Shown one piece after another: positions 1 through 8,197 of a stretch of 33,924 nucleotides of DNA. Position 1 is the stretch's first letter. Every line of letters begins with the position of its first letter. The position numbers were made by a program, and so were the translations under genes. The stretch is from NCBI GenBank assembly GCA_029553505.1, contig JAKPKY010000092.1, positions 1-33,924 on the forward strand, in the 5' to 3' direction. The notes beneath the pieces are model-generated. The model had not been told where the DNA came from, made no database searches, and was given only the letters and a program-made list of their open reading frames with translations. The stretch is from Planctomycetota bacterium. GTDB lineage: Bacteria > Planctomycetota > Phycisphaerae > SM23-33.

Positions 1-2463
1 GGCGGGGCGGTTGGGGATGTGGTCCCACGCCTCGTCGCAGGTGTGCGCCAGGATGGGCGCCAGCAACTTGACCAGCGCCATGAGCGTTTCGTGGATGACG
101 GTTTGGGCGGCGCGGCGGCGGACGGCGCCGGGGCTCTCGCAGTACAGGCGGTCCTTGACGGCAGACAGGTACACGCTCGACGCCTGCACCGTGCAGAACT
201 CGTACATCAGGCGCGTCGCCCGGTGGAACTCGTGCCGCTCGTAGGCGGCGCGGACCTCCCGGATCAGCAGGTGCAGTTCCATACGCATCCACAGGTCCAC
301 GGAGTGCTCGGCCGGCTCGGTCGCGTCGCGCGCGGGGTCGAAGTCCCCGCAGGCGCCCATGCAGAACCGCAGCGTGTTGCGGATCTTGCGATAGGCGTCC
401 TCCGCCTGGGCGATGAGGTTTTCGCTGCACCGCACGTCGTCCTGGTAATTCTGGCTGGCCACCCAGAGGCGCAGGATGTCCGCGCCGCGCTTGTCGAGCT
501 GCTCGATCACGTCGATGGTGTTTCCGAGGGACTTGCTCATCTTGCGACCGTCCTCGGTGACGACGAACCCGTGCGTCAGCACGCTGCGGAAGGGCGGCCG
601 CCCCTGGCAGCCCAGCGCCGGCAGCAGCGACAGCTGGAACCACCCGCGATGCTGGTCCGAGCCTTCCAGGTACAGGTCCACGGGGATGTCCTCGACGAGC
701 CCTCGCGCCATGGCGACGGCGAACCAGCTCGATCCGCTCTCGAACCAGACGTCGAAGATGTCGCTGCCCTTGGTCAGCGCGTCGACGTCCACGGCAAGCC
801 CTTCCGGAAGGTCGGGGTCATTCGCGGGATCGTACCCGGCCAGCAGTTGCCGCGGGGTGAAGGTGAACCAGGCGTCGGAGCCTTCCTTCTCGAACACACC
901 CGCCACGGCGCGGATGCTGGCGGGGGTGAGGACCGGCTCGCCCGAGTCGGTGTAGAACGCGGGGATCGGCAGGCCCCAGGCTCGCTGGCGGCTGATGCAC
1001 CAATCCGGGCGGCTTTCGAGCATCCCGGCGATGCGGTTGCGTCCCCAGGAGGGCACGAAATCCACTCCGCCCTCGTCGGCCTGCGTCCGGCAGGCGTCCA
1101 TCGCCATGTCGCGCAGCGACTTGCCCGACCGCTTCAGCGGCCGGTCCACCGCGACGAACCACTGTTCCGTCGCGCGGAAGATGGTGGGCGTCTTGGACCG
1201 CCAGTCGTGCGGATAGCTGTGGACGATCTTTTCGTCCAGCAGCAGCGTGCCCGCTTCGCGCAGGCGCTCGACGACTTTCCCGTTCGCGTCCCAGACGCTC
1301 ATGCCCCGAAGCCAGCCGGGCACGGTGTCGTCATACGTGCCGTCGGCGCGGACGGGGCAGTAAATTTCCAGGCCGCACTTCAGGGCCGTGCCGTAGTCCT
1401 CCTGCCCGTGGCCGGGCGCGGTGTGCACCAGCCCCGTGCCGTCTTCGAGGGTGACGTAATCGGCCGGCACGACGGGACAGGTTTTTCCTTCCACCAGCGG
1501 GTGCTGGTAGGTCAGCTGCGAGTCCACCAGGTCCGCCCCGCGCACCGTGCACGTCACCTCGCAGCGGCGGAGGAACTCCCCGCGCCGCGCCTCCAGCGAG
1601 CGGACGAGTCGTTCGGCCAGGTCGGCCGCGACCACCAGCGTCATGGGCCCGGCGGACGTTTCGCAGTGCAGCGAGGCGTAGTTGTAGTCGGGATGGACTG
1701 CCACCGCGAGGTTCGCCGGAAGGGTCCACGGCGTGGTCGTCCAGACGGCCAGGTATACCCGGTCGCCCCGCGTGCAGGGAACCTTCGCCACGGACTCCGG
1801 CGACAGTTCGAACGCCACGTAGACGCTCGTGTCCTCGCGATCCTCGTATTCGAGTTCCGCATCGGCCAGCGCCGTGCGGTTGGCGATGGACCAGTGGACG
1901 GGCTTGAGTTGCTTGTAGACCAGGCCCTGCTCGGCCAGGCGGGCGAAGACTTCCAGCGTGGCGGCTTCATACTGCGGGTGCATGGTGATGTAGGGGGCGC
2001 CGAACTCGCCCAGCACGCCGAGGCGCTGGAACTGCTCGCTCTGGAGGCGGGCGAACCGGTCGGCATAGGCGGCGCAGCGCCGGCGGATTTCCCCGGCCTC
2101 CATCTCGCGCGCCTTGGGGCCCAGCTCGTCCATGACCTTCTGCTCGATGGGCAGGCCGTGGCAATCCCACCCCGGGACGTACGGCGCGTCCATCGCGGAC
2201 ATGTTCCGGATGCGGATGACCATGTCCTTGAGCACCTTGTTCAGCGCGGTGCCCATGTGAATGTTTCCGTTGGCATACGGCGGGCCGTCGTGCAGGATGA
2301 ACCGCGCGGCGCCCCGGCGGGCGCGGCGGATCTGCCCGTAAAGGTCCTCGGTGCGCCACTTGGCCTGGAGGGCGGGCTCCTTGGTCAGCAACCCGGCCCG
2401 CATGTCGAAGCCGGTCTTTGGAAGGTTCAGCGTGTCCTTGTAGTTGTTCTTTCCGTCAGCCAT
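1..2463 (-). CDS. ileS: Isoleucyl-tRNA synthetase, C-terminus cut by window edge
   Basis: Charges tRNA-Ile with isoleucine in the cytoplasm (class I synthetase). Translating the minus strand from the ATG at 2463 gives 821 residues with no stop before base 1. The start carries the family-typical N-terminus with NLPKT near residue 13, then HDGPPYANGNIHMG (about 58-71), YVPGWDCHGLPIE, and the editing-domain signatures TTPWTLPANLAVAV and GTGLVHTAPGHGQEDYG. The KMSKS loop is at about residue 641 (bases 529-543). A GGGAG Shine-Dalgarno lies 6 nt before the ATG. The HIGH-type motif reads HMGT (residues 69-72) rather than HMGH. The C-terminal zinc-binding region is outside the window. It has its own promoter and a structured leader (see 2464-2604). 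Confidence 0.97.
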   Translation of the reverse strand, partial: MADGKNNYKDTLNLPKTGFDMRAGLLTKEPALQAKWRTEDLYGQIRRARRGAARFILHDGPPYANGNIHMGTALNKVLKDMVIRIRNMSAMDAPYVPGWDCHGLPIEQKVMDELGPKAREMEAGEIRRRCAAYADRFARLQSEQFQRLGVLGEFGAPYITMHPQYEAATLEVFARLAEQGLVYKQLKPVHWSIANRTALADAELEYEDREDTSVYVAFELSPESVAKVPCTRGDRVYLAVWTTTPWTLPANLAVAVHPDYNYASLHCETSAGPMTLVVAADLAERLVRSLEARRGEFLRRCEVTCTVRGADLVDSQLTYQHPLVEGKTCPVVPADYVTLEDGTGLVHTAPGHGQEDYGTALKCGLEIYCPVRADGTYDDTVPGWLRGMSVWDANGKVVERLREAGTLLLDEKIVHSYPHDWRSKTPTIFRATEQWFVAVDRPLKRSGKSLRDMAMDACRTQADEGGVDFVPSWGRNRIAGMLESRPDWCISRQRAWGLPIPAFYTDSGEPVLTPASIRAVAGVFEKEGSDAWFTFTPRQLLAGYDPANDPDLPEGLAVDVDALTKGSDIFDVWFESGSSWFAVAMARGLVEDIPVDLYLEGSDQHRGWFQLSLLPALGCQGRPPFRSVLTHGFVVTEDGRKMSKSLGNTIDVIEQLDKRGADILRLWVASQNYQDDVRCSENLIAQAEDAYRKIRNTLRFCMGACGDFDPARDATEPAEHSVDLWMRMELHLLIREVRAAYERHEFHRATRLMYEFCTVQASSVYLSAVKDRLYCESPGAVRRRAAQTVIHETLMALVKLLAPILAHTCDEAWDHIPNRPA

Positions 2464-2480
2464 CGAATGCTCCCAAAGAC

Positions 2481-2514
2481 AAAAAGCCCTGGAGGTCGCA
2501 ACCGCCTCAGGGCT
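2481..2514 (-). terminator. Terminator-like hairpin 17 nt before the ileS start codon
   Basis: On the minus strand AGCCCT pairs with AGGGCT, continued after one bulged base by CCTC/GAGG, and is followed by TTTTTG. The U run ends 17 nt before the ileS ATG at 2463. It therefore lies inside the ileS leader, where it can only act on ileS transcripts or on read-through from upstream. It may be an attenuator or a second, back-up terminator for the MATE gene. Confidence 0.6.
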
Positions 2515-2518
2515 TCAG

Positions 2519-2570
2519 GATTCGCAATGCAAGCGGCACGCGGCAAAAAACGCCCTTCCTGGGGCGAATC
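2519..2570 (-). promoter_or_regulatory. Candidate structured leader of ileS (long-range helix)
   Basis: Bases 2564-2570 (GATTCGC in the RNA sense) are perfectly complementary to 2519-2525 (GCGAATC). This 7-bp helix would close a domain of about 52 nt that starts at the predicted transcription start. Its 5' arm overlaps the 5' arm of the hairpin at 2551-2566, so helix and hairpin partly compete. No T-box consensus or leader peptide was seen. Function is inference. Confidence 0.35.
2545..2566 (-). terminator. Rho-independent terminator between MATE gene and ileS
   Basis: The minus strand reads CGCCC-CAGGAA-GGGCG followed by six T. It sits 66 nt past the MATE stop codon and is the natural terminator of that gene. 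It also lies only a few nucleotides downstream of the predicted ileS transcription start. Confidence 0.75.
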
Positions 2571-2576
2571 AAGTGG

Positions 2577-2604
2577 ATTATAACGGACGCGCTGCCGTCG
2601 TCAA
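2577..2604 (-). promoter_or_regulatory. Predicted sigma70 promoter for ileS
   Basis: On the minus strand TTGACG (2599-2604) is separated by 16 nt from a perfect TATAAT (2577-2582). The predicted start is near 2570, giving a leader of about 107 nt. The promoter lies between the MATE stop and the first terminator hairpin. Confidence 0.65.
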
Positions 2605-2631
2605 CGATTCAATGCAGCCGGAGCGGGCCCG

Positions 2632-4056
2632 TCAGGCCGCGCCGGCGGGCGGAACCACGCCATCCAGCAGGCGAATCTTCTTCCATCGCCCGCTCTCGAA
2701 CCGCCAGGCCACCAGCACCCCCAGCACGATGACGTACAGGCTTGCCGTCAGCCAGGGCCCGAGGCTTTCCAGGGCCGGCAGGTGTTTCACCATGACCAGC
2801 CCGCCTCCCAGCACCAGCGTCCAGCAGAGAACGATCGTCAGCAGCATCGGGACGAAGGTGTCGCCCGCGCCGCGCAGGGCGCCGATGAAGACGATTCCCA
2901 TCGCGTCGAAAAGCTGGAAGACGGCGGCGCAGATCAGGATTTTCGTGCTGATTTCCACGACCTGCTCGAGGGGGATGTTCGCGGCGGCTGCGGAATTCAC
3001 CCCCGCGGCGAAGAATCGCGCCAACGGGTAGCGGAACACCAGGAAGCACGCGCCGCAGAGGCCCATGTAGGCCATGGCGGCCACCAGCGCGGCGTGGGCG
3101 CGGCGCTGGGCGATGTCGTGGCGCCCCATGCCGATGTACCGCCCGACGATGGCCGTGGTGGCGATGGAGATTCCGACGGCCGGCATGAACGACAGGGTCA
3201 TGTAGCGCATCGCCACCGTGCTGGCGGCCATGTGCGCCGTTCCGAACTGCCCGACCAGCGCCGAGATGAACACGCCCCAGCTCAGCGAATCATTGGAGAA
3301 TTGAACGCCCGCGGGCCAGCCGATACGCATCAGCTCGCCGCACTGCGAGCGGCGGACCTGCCGCAGGGCGCGGGTTCCGTACCGCGCGTGCATCGACGGC
3401 GCGAGGAACACTGTCAGCAGCAGCCCCAGCAGCACGCCGGCGCTGCACAGCGTGCCGAGGGCGGCGCCTTCCAGGCCCATCGCCGGCATGCCCAGCTTGC
3501 CGTAAATCAGCACGTAGTTCAGGCCCACGTTGATGAGGTTGGAAATCAGCGAAGCCGCCAGCACGATTCCGGGACGGTGGATGCCGAAGAAAAACTGTCC
3601 GAGCACCCTGGCGGCCAGGAACAGCCCCATCGAGGCGATCATGTACCGGAAGTACGTCGTCTCCAGCGCCCGGACGGTTTCCGTGTGGGGCATGAAGGAG
3701 AAAATTCGCCCGCCCAGCAGGATCAGCAGCGGACTCAGCGCCAGCGAGTAGGCCAGGGCGATGGCCATTCCCGCCCAGGCGTACTGACCGCACCGTTGGG
3801 ACCGGCCGGAACCGAGGTTCTGGCTGACGTAGGTGTTCACCACCGTCAGCATGCCCAGCGCCAGGCTCGTGGGGGCGAACGCGAAGATGCCCCCGACGAA
3901 CTGCGCCGCCAGCGACGACGGTCCGACGCGCGCGACCATCAGGCCGTCGACGAACTGCATCAGCGTGTTGTTGAGCATGGTCAGGCTGGCGGGCCAGCTC
4001 AGGGCGAGCACTTCGCCCAGTCCGCCCATCCGCCTGTCGTCGCCGTCGGGAAGCAT
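2632..4056 (-). CDS. MATE-family multidrug/metabolite efflux transporter
   Basis: A 474-residue polytopic membrane protein with two pseudo-symmetric halves of about six helices each, as in NorM/DinF-type MATE antiporters that extrude cationic compounds using Na+ or H+. The N-terminal segment (LALSWPASLTMLNNTLMQFV) and the mid-protein repeat beginning at LMRIGWPAGVQFSNDSLSWG are the paired MatE-domain openings. The second half carries AVGISIATTAIVGRYIGMGR, a typical MATE loop. The start at 4056 has GGGAG 9 nt upstream; an internal ATG at 4029 is an alternative. A TATGAT hexamer (4089-4094) could be its -10 but lacks a good -35. It ends at the terminator at 2545-2566. Substrate cannot be read from sequence. 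Confidence 0.92.
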   Translation of the reverse strand: MLPDGDDRRMGGLGEVLALSWPASLTMLNNTLMQFVDGLMVARVGPSSLAAQFVGGIFAFAPTSLALGMLTVVNTYVSQNLGSGRSQRCGQYAWAGMAIALAYSLALSPLLILLGGRIFSFMPHTETVRALETTYFRYMIASMGLFLAARVLGQFFFGIHRPGIVLAASLISNLINVGLNYVLIYGKLGMPAMGLEGAALGTLCSAGVLLGLLLTVFLAPSMHARYGTRALRQVRRSQCGELMRIGWPAGVQFSNDSLSWGVFISALVGQFGTAHMAASTVAMRYMTLSFMPAVGISIATTAIVGRYIGMGRHDIAQRRAHAALVAAMAYMGLCGACFLVFRYPLARFFAAGVNSAAAANIPLEQVVEISTKILICAAVFQLFDAMGIVFIGALRGAGDTFVPMLLTIVLCWTLVLGGGLVMVKHLPALESLGPWLTASLYVIVLGVLVAWRFESGRWKKIRLLDGVVPPAGAA

Positions 4057-4146
4057 GTCCGGAATCTCCCTGCCGCGGAAAACGCCAGATCATAGCAGAC
4101 GCGGGCGACAGCCGCCCGAGCGATTCGTCCCGAAAAGCGGAAATCC

Positions 4147-4174
4147 TTGACCTTCGCCCGCGTTGGAATAGAAT
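4147..4174 (+). promoter_or_regulatory. Predicted promoter for the small unknown gene at 4240
   Basis: TTGACC (4147-4152), a 16-nt spacer, then TAGAAT (4169-4174). The predicted start is about 60 nt before the ATG at 4240. The rest of the 183-nt divergent gap toward the MATE gene shows only a GC-rich inverted repeat (CGGGCG-N5-CGCCCG). Confidence 0.5.
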
Positions 4175-4239
4175 GAGCGGCGTGGCTCGCGCGGAGCGCG
4201 GGCCTCGCCATCTCTTTTATGACACGTGGGAGCAGGTCC

Positions 4240-4653
4240 ATGGCTGAGAACAACAATATCGTTCCCGAAGAAGAACCGATCCCCCTGGAACTGGATGAGG
4301 ACAAGCCATCTCCGAAAGCCGCCGAGCCGAAAGAAGAGCCCATCAGCCTGGTGGACAGCGGGGGCGCGGGGGGGATGAGCAAGATCAAGGTCGGCGGCGG
4401 GCTGGGAAGCGCCGCGGTGGGGATGCACGAGAAAAGGCAGTTCCGCCGCCCCCTGAACGTCAACGGGACGGGCGCCACCCGCTGCCGGATCTTCCATTCC
4501 AAGATCGCCGACGCGCCGCTTCACGGTCTGGAAACCACGATCAACGAATGGCTGGATGAGGAGCAGATCGAGATCAAGCACGTCGGGCACGTCATCGGAA
4601 CGCTCGAAGCCAAGATGTCCGAGCCGAACCTGATCGTCATGGTCTGGTATTGA
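4240..4653 (+). CDS. Small acidic-linker protein of unknown function
   Basis: A 137-residue soluble protein that I do not recognise. The start at ATG 4240 is preferred over an ATG 21 nt upstream because GGAG lies 7 nt before it. The first half is low-complexity, rich in Glu, Pro and Lys (EEEPIPLELDEDKPSP), then a Gly-rich stretch. The second half (from about residue 65) looks folded: RCRIFHSKIAD, then LETTINEWLDEEQIEIKHVG, ending in a hydrophobic strand LIVMVWY at the very C-terminus. No catalytic motif, signal peptide or membrane helix is visible. It has its own promoter and converges with the large minus-strand gene, with only 15 nt between the two stop codons and no terminator visible. Confidence 0.75.
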   Translation: MAENNNIVPEEEPIPLELDEDKPSPKAAEPKEEPISLVDSGGAGGMSKIKVGGGLGSAAVGMHEKRQFRRPLNVNGTGATRCRIFHSKIADAPLHGLETTINEWLDEEQIEIKHVGHVIGTLEAKMSEPNLIVMVWY

Positions 4654-4668
4654 GGCGCGTGGCGCGGG

Positions 4669-7600
4669 TCACTTCTGCTCGCTGAGCCGGCGGTAGTATT
4701 CCTCCAGCGCGGTACTGTACTGCTCGGGGAGCTTCCCCTTCATCGCGTCGGCGATGTCGTCGCGCAGATACTTGGGCAGGGCGGTGGAGGCGTCGGTCTG
4801 GACGTCGACCCCGCCGGCCAGCAGGAGCTTGGTCTGCCGCAGGGCGCCCACCGCCTGGTCGCGGGTGCGGAGGACGTTGCGATAGCGGTTGTGCTCCAGG
4901 TCGTTCTGGACCCGCTGCATGACGGTGATGGCCTGGAGCAGGCGGAAGTTCGCGTTGTCGGACACCTCGAAGCGAGAGCGGATCTTTTCGGCGCGGTTGA
5001 CGAGGGTGGCCTGCTTTCCGGCGAGTCGTTTCATCTCCTGGGCCAGGGGCGGGGGCACGGGGCCTTCGAGCCCTTCCTCGCCTGAGCCGGAAATCTTCCC
5101 GCCGCCGGTGGCGCCGCCCGGCGAATCCTGCGACACGTCGTTGACCTGCCCCTTGCTGAACGGCTCGGGCGTCAGGCGCGTGGGGGTGCGCCGTCCGCCC
5201 TTGCCGACGGCCTTGTCTTCCACGAACTCGCCGCTGCTCTTTCCCGTGCGCCCCTCGCCGCTGCGCCCCTGAAGCTCGTTGGTGTTCGGCAACTGGTTGC
5301 CCGTCACGCCCTGGGCGTTCATGTTGGAAATCGGGCCGTCCAGTGCGTCCCACCCGATGCCCTTGTCGCCGCTCATGGCGTACTTGCTCGCCAAGTCGTC
5401 CATCTGCTCGAACAGGTCCTCCTCCTGCTCCAGCAGGTCGCCCACCAGGTCCTCCAACTCGGTGGGCAGGTTGGCCTGCTCGGGGTTGCTCTGCCCGCCG
5501 GCGGGGTCTTCCATGCTCCACTTGATCCGGTCGGGCTCGTCGGGCAGCCACTTCTCGATGTTGGCCGTCAGCGTCTTGGCGTTCTCGATGCCGTTGTCCT
5601 CGACGGCCGTGGCGATCTCGGTGGCCTGCTTGGACAGGGCGTCCTTGGCCATCGTGATGTCGCTCTTGACCGCCAGCAGTTCCTTGAGCATCAGGGGATT
5701 GGAAAAGTCCTGCTGTGCGAGCTTGCTGAAATCGGTGAACTGCTCGTTGAGGAAGTTTTCCCACTTGTCCTGGGCGAGTAGGAGTTCCTTGAGCAGTTGC
5801 TGGTCTTCCGCCGTGAAGGCGTCCACCGGCTTTTTGCTCAGGCGTTCGGAGGCCTGGATGAGTTTTTTCTGCTCGTCGACGAACTTGCCGAGTTGGTCCT
5901 TGAGCTGGGCGAGCTTCTCCCGGGCCTCGGGGGGCAGGTCGTGCCCAGCGGCGTCGGGCTTCTTCGCCTCGGGCCGGTTGGCCAGCGAGGGGAGCATCGC
6001 CAGCAGCGTGTGAAGGGCGTCGAGGATCTTGTCCTGCGTGTTGGCGAGTTGCCGGCAGGCGGCGTGGCGGTTGTCGGCTGCGGCCAGGCGGCTGAGCACC
6101 AGCGACTCCTCGACGGCCGATCGCGCCTCGTTGTTCGCCAGCACCGCAAGCTCCGGGCGCACGGGGGCCAGGTCCTCGGTGAACGGGAAATGCTCCACCA
6201 GGTCGATCATTCCCTCGCGAATCTTCTTCTGCGCGTCGTGGATCTCGCCGGCGGTCTTGTGGATGCGATCCAACTCGTCGGGGAACTTGTGGACCTTCAG
6301 GCAGATGTCGGTGTTGACGCGCTGCGGCTCCTGCATCTTCAGCAGTTCCATCAGGCGCCGGCGGAGCTCCTCGTAGGCGCGGGCCTTCTCGGCGGCGACC
6401 TTCTCGGCGTTCTGGACGGTGATGGTGTAGGTGCGGCTCTGGACGCTCTGGGGTCCGCCCACGCCGGGCAGGTCGCGGTTGTCCGTGACGACGGCGTAGT
6501 AGGAAATCACGTTCCCCTCGACGTACCCGGTGAGCAGGAACGTGTAATCGAGAACGGCGTCGGTTTTCCCGACGGCGGCGGATGCGGAAAAGTCGCTCAC
6601 CGGCGCGGCGGGCTGGCCTTCCATCGCGGCGTAGAGTTTCACGTCCGTCAGGCCGTAGGTATCGGATGCCTTGAGGCGCATCTCGACCTTGCCTCCGGGC
6701 GCTGCCGTCACCGGCTGGGCCGGAGACAGGAACCGGACCGCGGGCGGTGCGTCAGGGACGGCCCGGATGCGGAAGTACCCGTTCGTCGCCTGGCCGTAGG
6801 CGTCGGCGCTGCCCGGTCCGTCGGGCAACTGCTGGATCACCTGCCCGGAGTGGTCCTTGAGCAGCAGGCGGTAGGCGCCATCGGCGCGGATGGGGATCTC
6901 GGCGGTGAAGCTCGTTCCGGCCGGATCGGAGCGCATCGCCTCGGGCGCGGCGCCCTGGCGGTCCAGCCAGACGCTCGGAAGGGGGGCGGAAACCTTGAGC
7001 GTGACGGTCGCCCGGCTGCCGAGGGGCGCCTCGATCGTGCCGTCCAGGCCTTCCGGGCGAACGGTGCGTTCCTTCATGCCCGTGTAGGACGGGTAGGCGT
7101 ATGTCAGCGAAATCGATTCGGCCCGGTTGACGCCGAGCGTGTAAAACGGTTTGTCGATCGGCCAGCGGGACTGCCCGATCTGCACGGCATAGCGGATGGG
7201 CTCGGTGATCTGCCCCAGCGGACAGGCGAAGGTGGCATAGCCGTCCTTGGAGAACATGGGCTTGGCCGGGCCGCCTTCGATCAGGACGTGGGCGGGATAG
7301 CTCGTTTCGGAGTCGTTGACGATCTTCGCGACGATCGTCACCGATTCGCCGGCGAAGACCGTCGCGTCGCCGGGCGTCAGGACCACGAGGCGAAGCGTAT
7401 TGACGATGGGGACGTGCCCGCCCGGCCGAAGCACCGCCAGCAGTCCGCGGCGGAAGGGTTCCCCCTGGAGCGTGGCGAACGCGCCGAGCAGGACGACGGC
7501 GGCTGCCGCCGCCACGGCCCAGCGCTTCAGCGATCGCAGGGAGACGCTGGAGAGCAGGTCGACGCTTCGGGAATCGCGGGCGGCTTCCTCGATGGCCAGG

Positions 7601-7986
7601 GCCACCAGTTCCGGGCTGGCCTGTTCGTCATCGCGGGCGAGCAGGACGGAGTTGATGAGTTCGTTGCCCAGGCGGGGCAGATGTTGCTCGACGAATCGCG
7701 CCGCCTGGGCGCGATTGTGCCTGCGGAACGCGCGGCGCAGGAGGAACCACCACGCCGCCGCCGAGAACGCCAGGATCGCGACGGCGAGGATCGCCCAACG
7801 CAGTGCGGCGGGGGGCTGGCCGGGCAGGTACCCCACGCCGGCAGAAACCGCCAGCAGCGTCAGACAGGCAACGGCGACCACCGCCGCCGCCCCAGCCAGC
7901 AGGTCCACTGACCAGCGGCGCATTCGCACGGTATCCAACTGGCGATAGATTTCCGCGAGAGACCGGTTCTGTTCGAGCGTGGTCAT
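4669..7986 (-). CDS. Giant membrane-anchored coiled-coil protein, function unknown
   Basis: A 1105-residue protein. Start ATG 7986 is chosen because AGGG lies about 11 nt upstream; an ATG at 8010 has no ribosome site. Transmembrane helices are predicted at about residues 27-50, 62-84 and 155-173, leaving a large C-terminal part that is probably periplasmic. This begins with beta-rich Ig-like segments (residues ~190-560, e.g. VFAGESVTIVAKIVNDSE and KVEMRLKASDTYGLTDVKL), then long charged helices likely to form coiled coils (~570-880), a Gly/Ser/Pro-rich linker and a final helical segment ending YYRRLSEQK. The layout resembles large DUF4175-like membrane proteins often seen in planctomycetes; that family call is tentative. 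No enzyme motif is visible. No MoxR or BatA-type neighbour is present. Confidence 0.85.
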   Translation of the reverse strand: MTTLEQNRSLAEIYRQLDTVRMRRWSVDLLAGAAAVVAVACLTLLAVSAGVGYLPGQPPAALRWAILAVAILAFSAAAWWFLLRRAFRRHNRAQAARFVEQHLPRLGNELINSVLLARDDEQASPELVALAIEEAARDSRSVDLLSSVSLRSLKRWAVAAAAAVVLLGAFATLQGEPFRRGLLAVLRPGGHVPIVNTLRLVVLTPGDATVFAGESVTIVAKIVNDSETSYPAHVLIEGGPAKPMFSKDGYATFACPLGQITEPIRYAVQIGQSRWPIDKPFYTLGVNRAESISLTYAYPSYTGMKERTVRPEGLDGTIEAPLGSRATVTLKVSAPLPSVWLDRQGAAPEAMRSDPAGTSFTAEIPIRADGAYRLLLKDHSGQVIQQLPDGPGSADAYGQATNGYFRIRAVPDAPPAVRFLSPAQPVTAAPGGKVEMRLKASDTYGLTDVKLYAAMEGQPAAPVSDFSASAAVGKTDAVLDYTFLLTGYVEGNVISYYAVVTDNRDLPGVGGPQSVQSRTYTITVQNAEKVAAEKARAYEELRRRLMELLKMQEPQRVNTDICLKVHKFPDELDRIHKTAGEIHDAQKKIREGMIDLVEHFPFTEDLAPVRPELAVLANNEARSAVEESLVLSRLAAADNRHAACRQLANTQDKILDALHTLLAMLPSLANRPEAKKPDAAGHDLPPEAREKLAQLKDQLGKFVDEQKKLIQASERLSKKPVDAFTAEDQQLLKELLLAQDKWENFLNEQFTDFSKLAQQDFSNPLMLKELLAVKSDITMAKDALSKQATEIATAVEDNGIENAKTLTANIEKWLPDEPDRIKWSMEDPAGGQSNPEQANLPTELEDLVGDLLEQEEDLFEQMDDLASKYAMSGDKGIGWDALDGPISNMNAQGVTGNQLPNTNELQGRSGEGRTGKSSGEFVEDKAVGKGGRRTPTRLTPEPFSKGQVNDVSQDSPGGATGGGKISGSGEEGLEGPVPPPLAQEMKRLAGKQATLVNRAEKIRSRFEVSDNANFRLLQAITVMQRVQNDLEHNRYRNVLRTRDQAVGALRQTKLLLAGGVDVQTDASTALPKYLRDDIADAMKGKLPEQYSTALEEYYRRLSEQK

Positions 7987-8096
7987 GGCCTGTGAGCCCT
8001 TGGTATCCATCGACGCCGCGCGGGGCGCGTCCCTGCGCGCACCGCCAAACGCCGCTACTATCTTAAACGCTCGCGGGGGGCGGAAGAACCATCGGC

Positions 8097-8123
8097 AGGC
8101 AAGAAAATATTTACTTCTTGCCT
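8097..8123. promoter_or_regulatory. 9-bp perfect inverted repeat upstream of the giant membrane gene
   Basis: AGGCAAGAA (8097-8105) and TTCTTGCCT (8115-8123) flank an AT-rich 9-nt centre. It lies about 110 nt upstream of the start at 7986 and downstream of the terminator at 8138-8170, so it is in the promoter region of the giant gene. No U run follows on either strand, which argues for an operator rather than a terminator. A weak TAAGAT -10 candidate lies closer to the gene. Confidence 0.4.
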
Positions 8124-8137
8124 TACGGGGAACGTGC

Positions 8138-8170
8138 AAAGAAAAGCGGCGATCCCGAGGGACCGCCGCT
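8138..8170 (-). terminator. Rho-independent terminator after the synthase gene
   Basis: On the minus strand AGCGGC pairs with GCCGCT, extended by an imperfect inner helix, and is followed by TTTTCTTT. It starts 28 nt past the stop codon at 8198. Confidence 0.8.
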
Positions 8171-8197
8171 GGTGTCCGTTTGCCTCTCGCACCGGGA

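Noticed and set aside
2464-2570. T-box leader upstream of ileS
   Set aside because: The leader is only ~107 nt and no T-box consensus or specifier-loop domain is seen.
19-2583. Open 854-codon plus-strand frame opposite ileS
   Set aside because: It is the antisense shadow of ileS in GC-rich DNA; the minus strand reads a complete synthetase with all motifs.
5797-7911. Open 704-codon plus-strand frame opposite the giant membrane gene
   Set aside because: Arg/Gly/Val-rich shadow without ribosome site or recognisable motif; the minus strand has TM helices and coiled coil in one frame.
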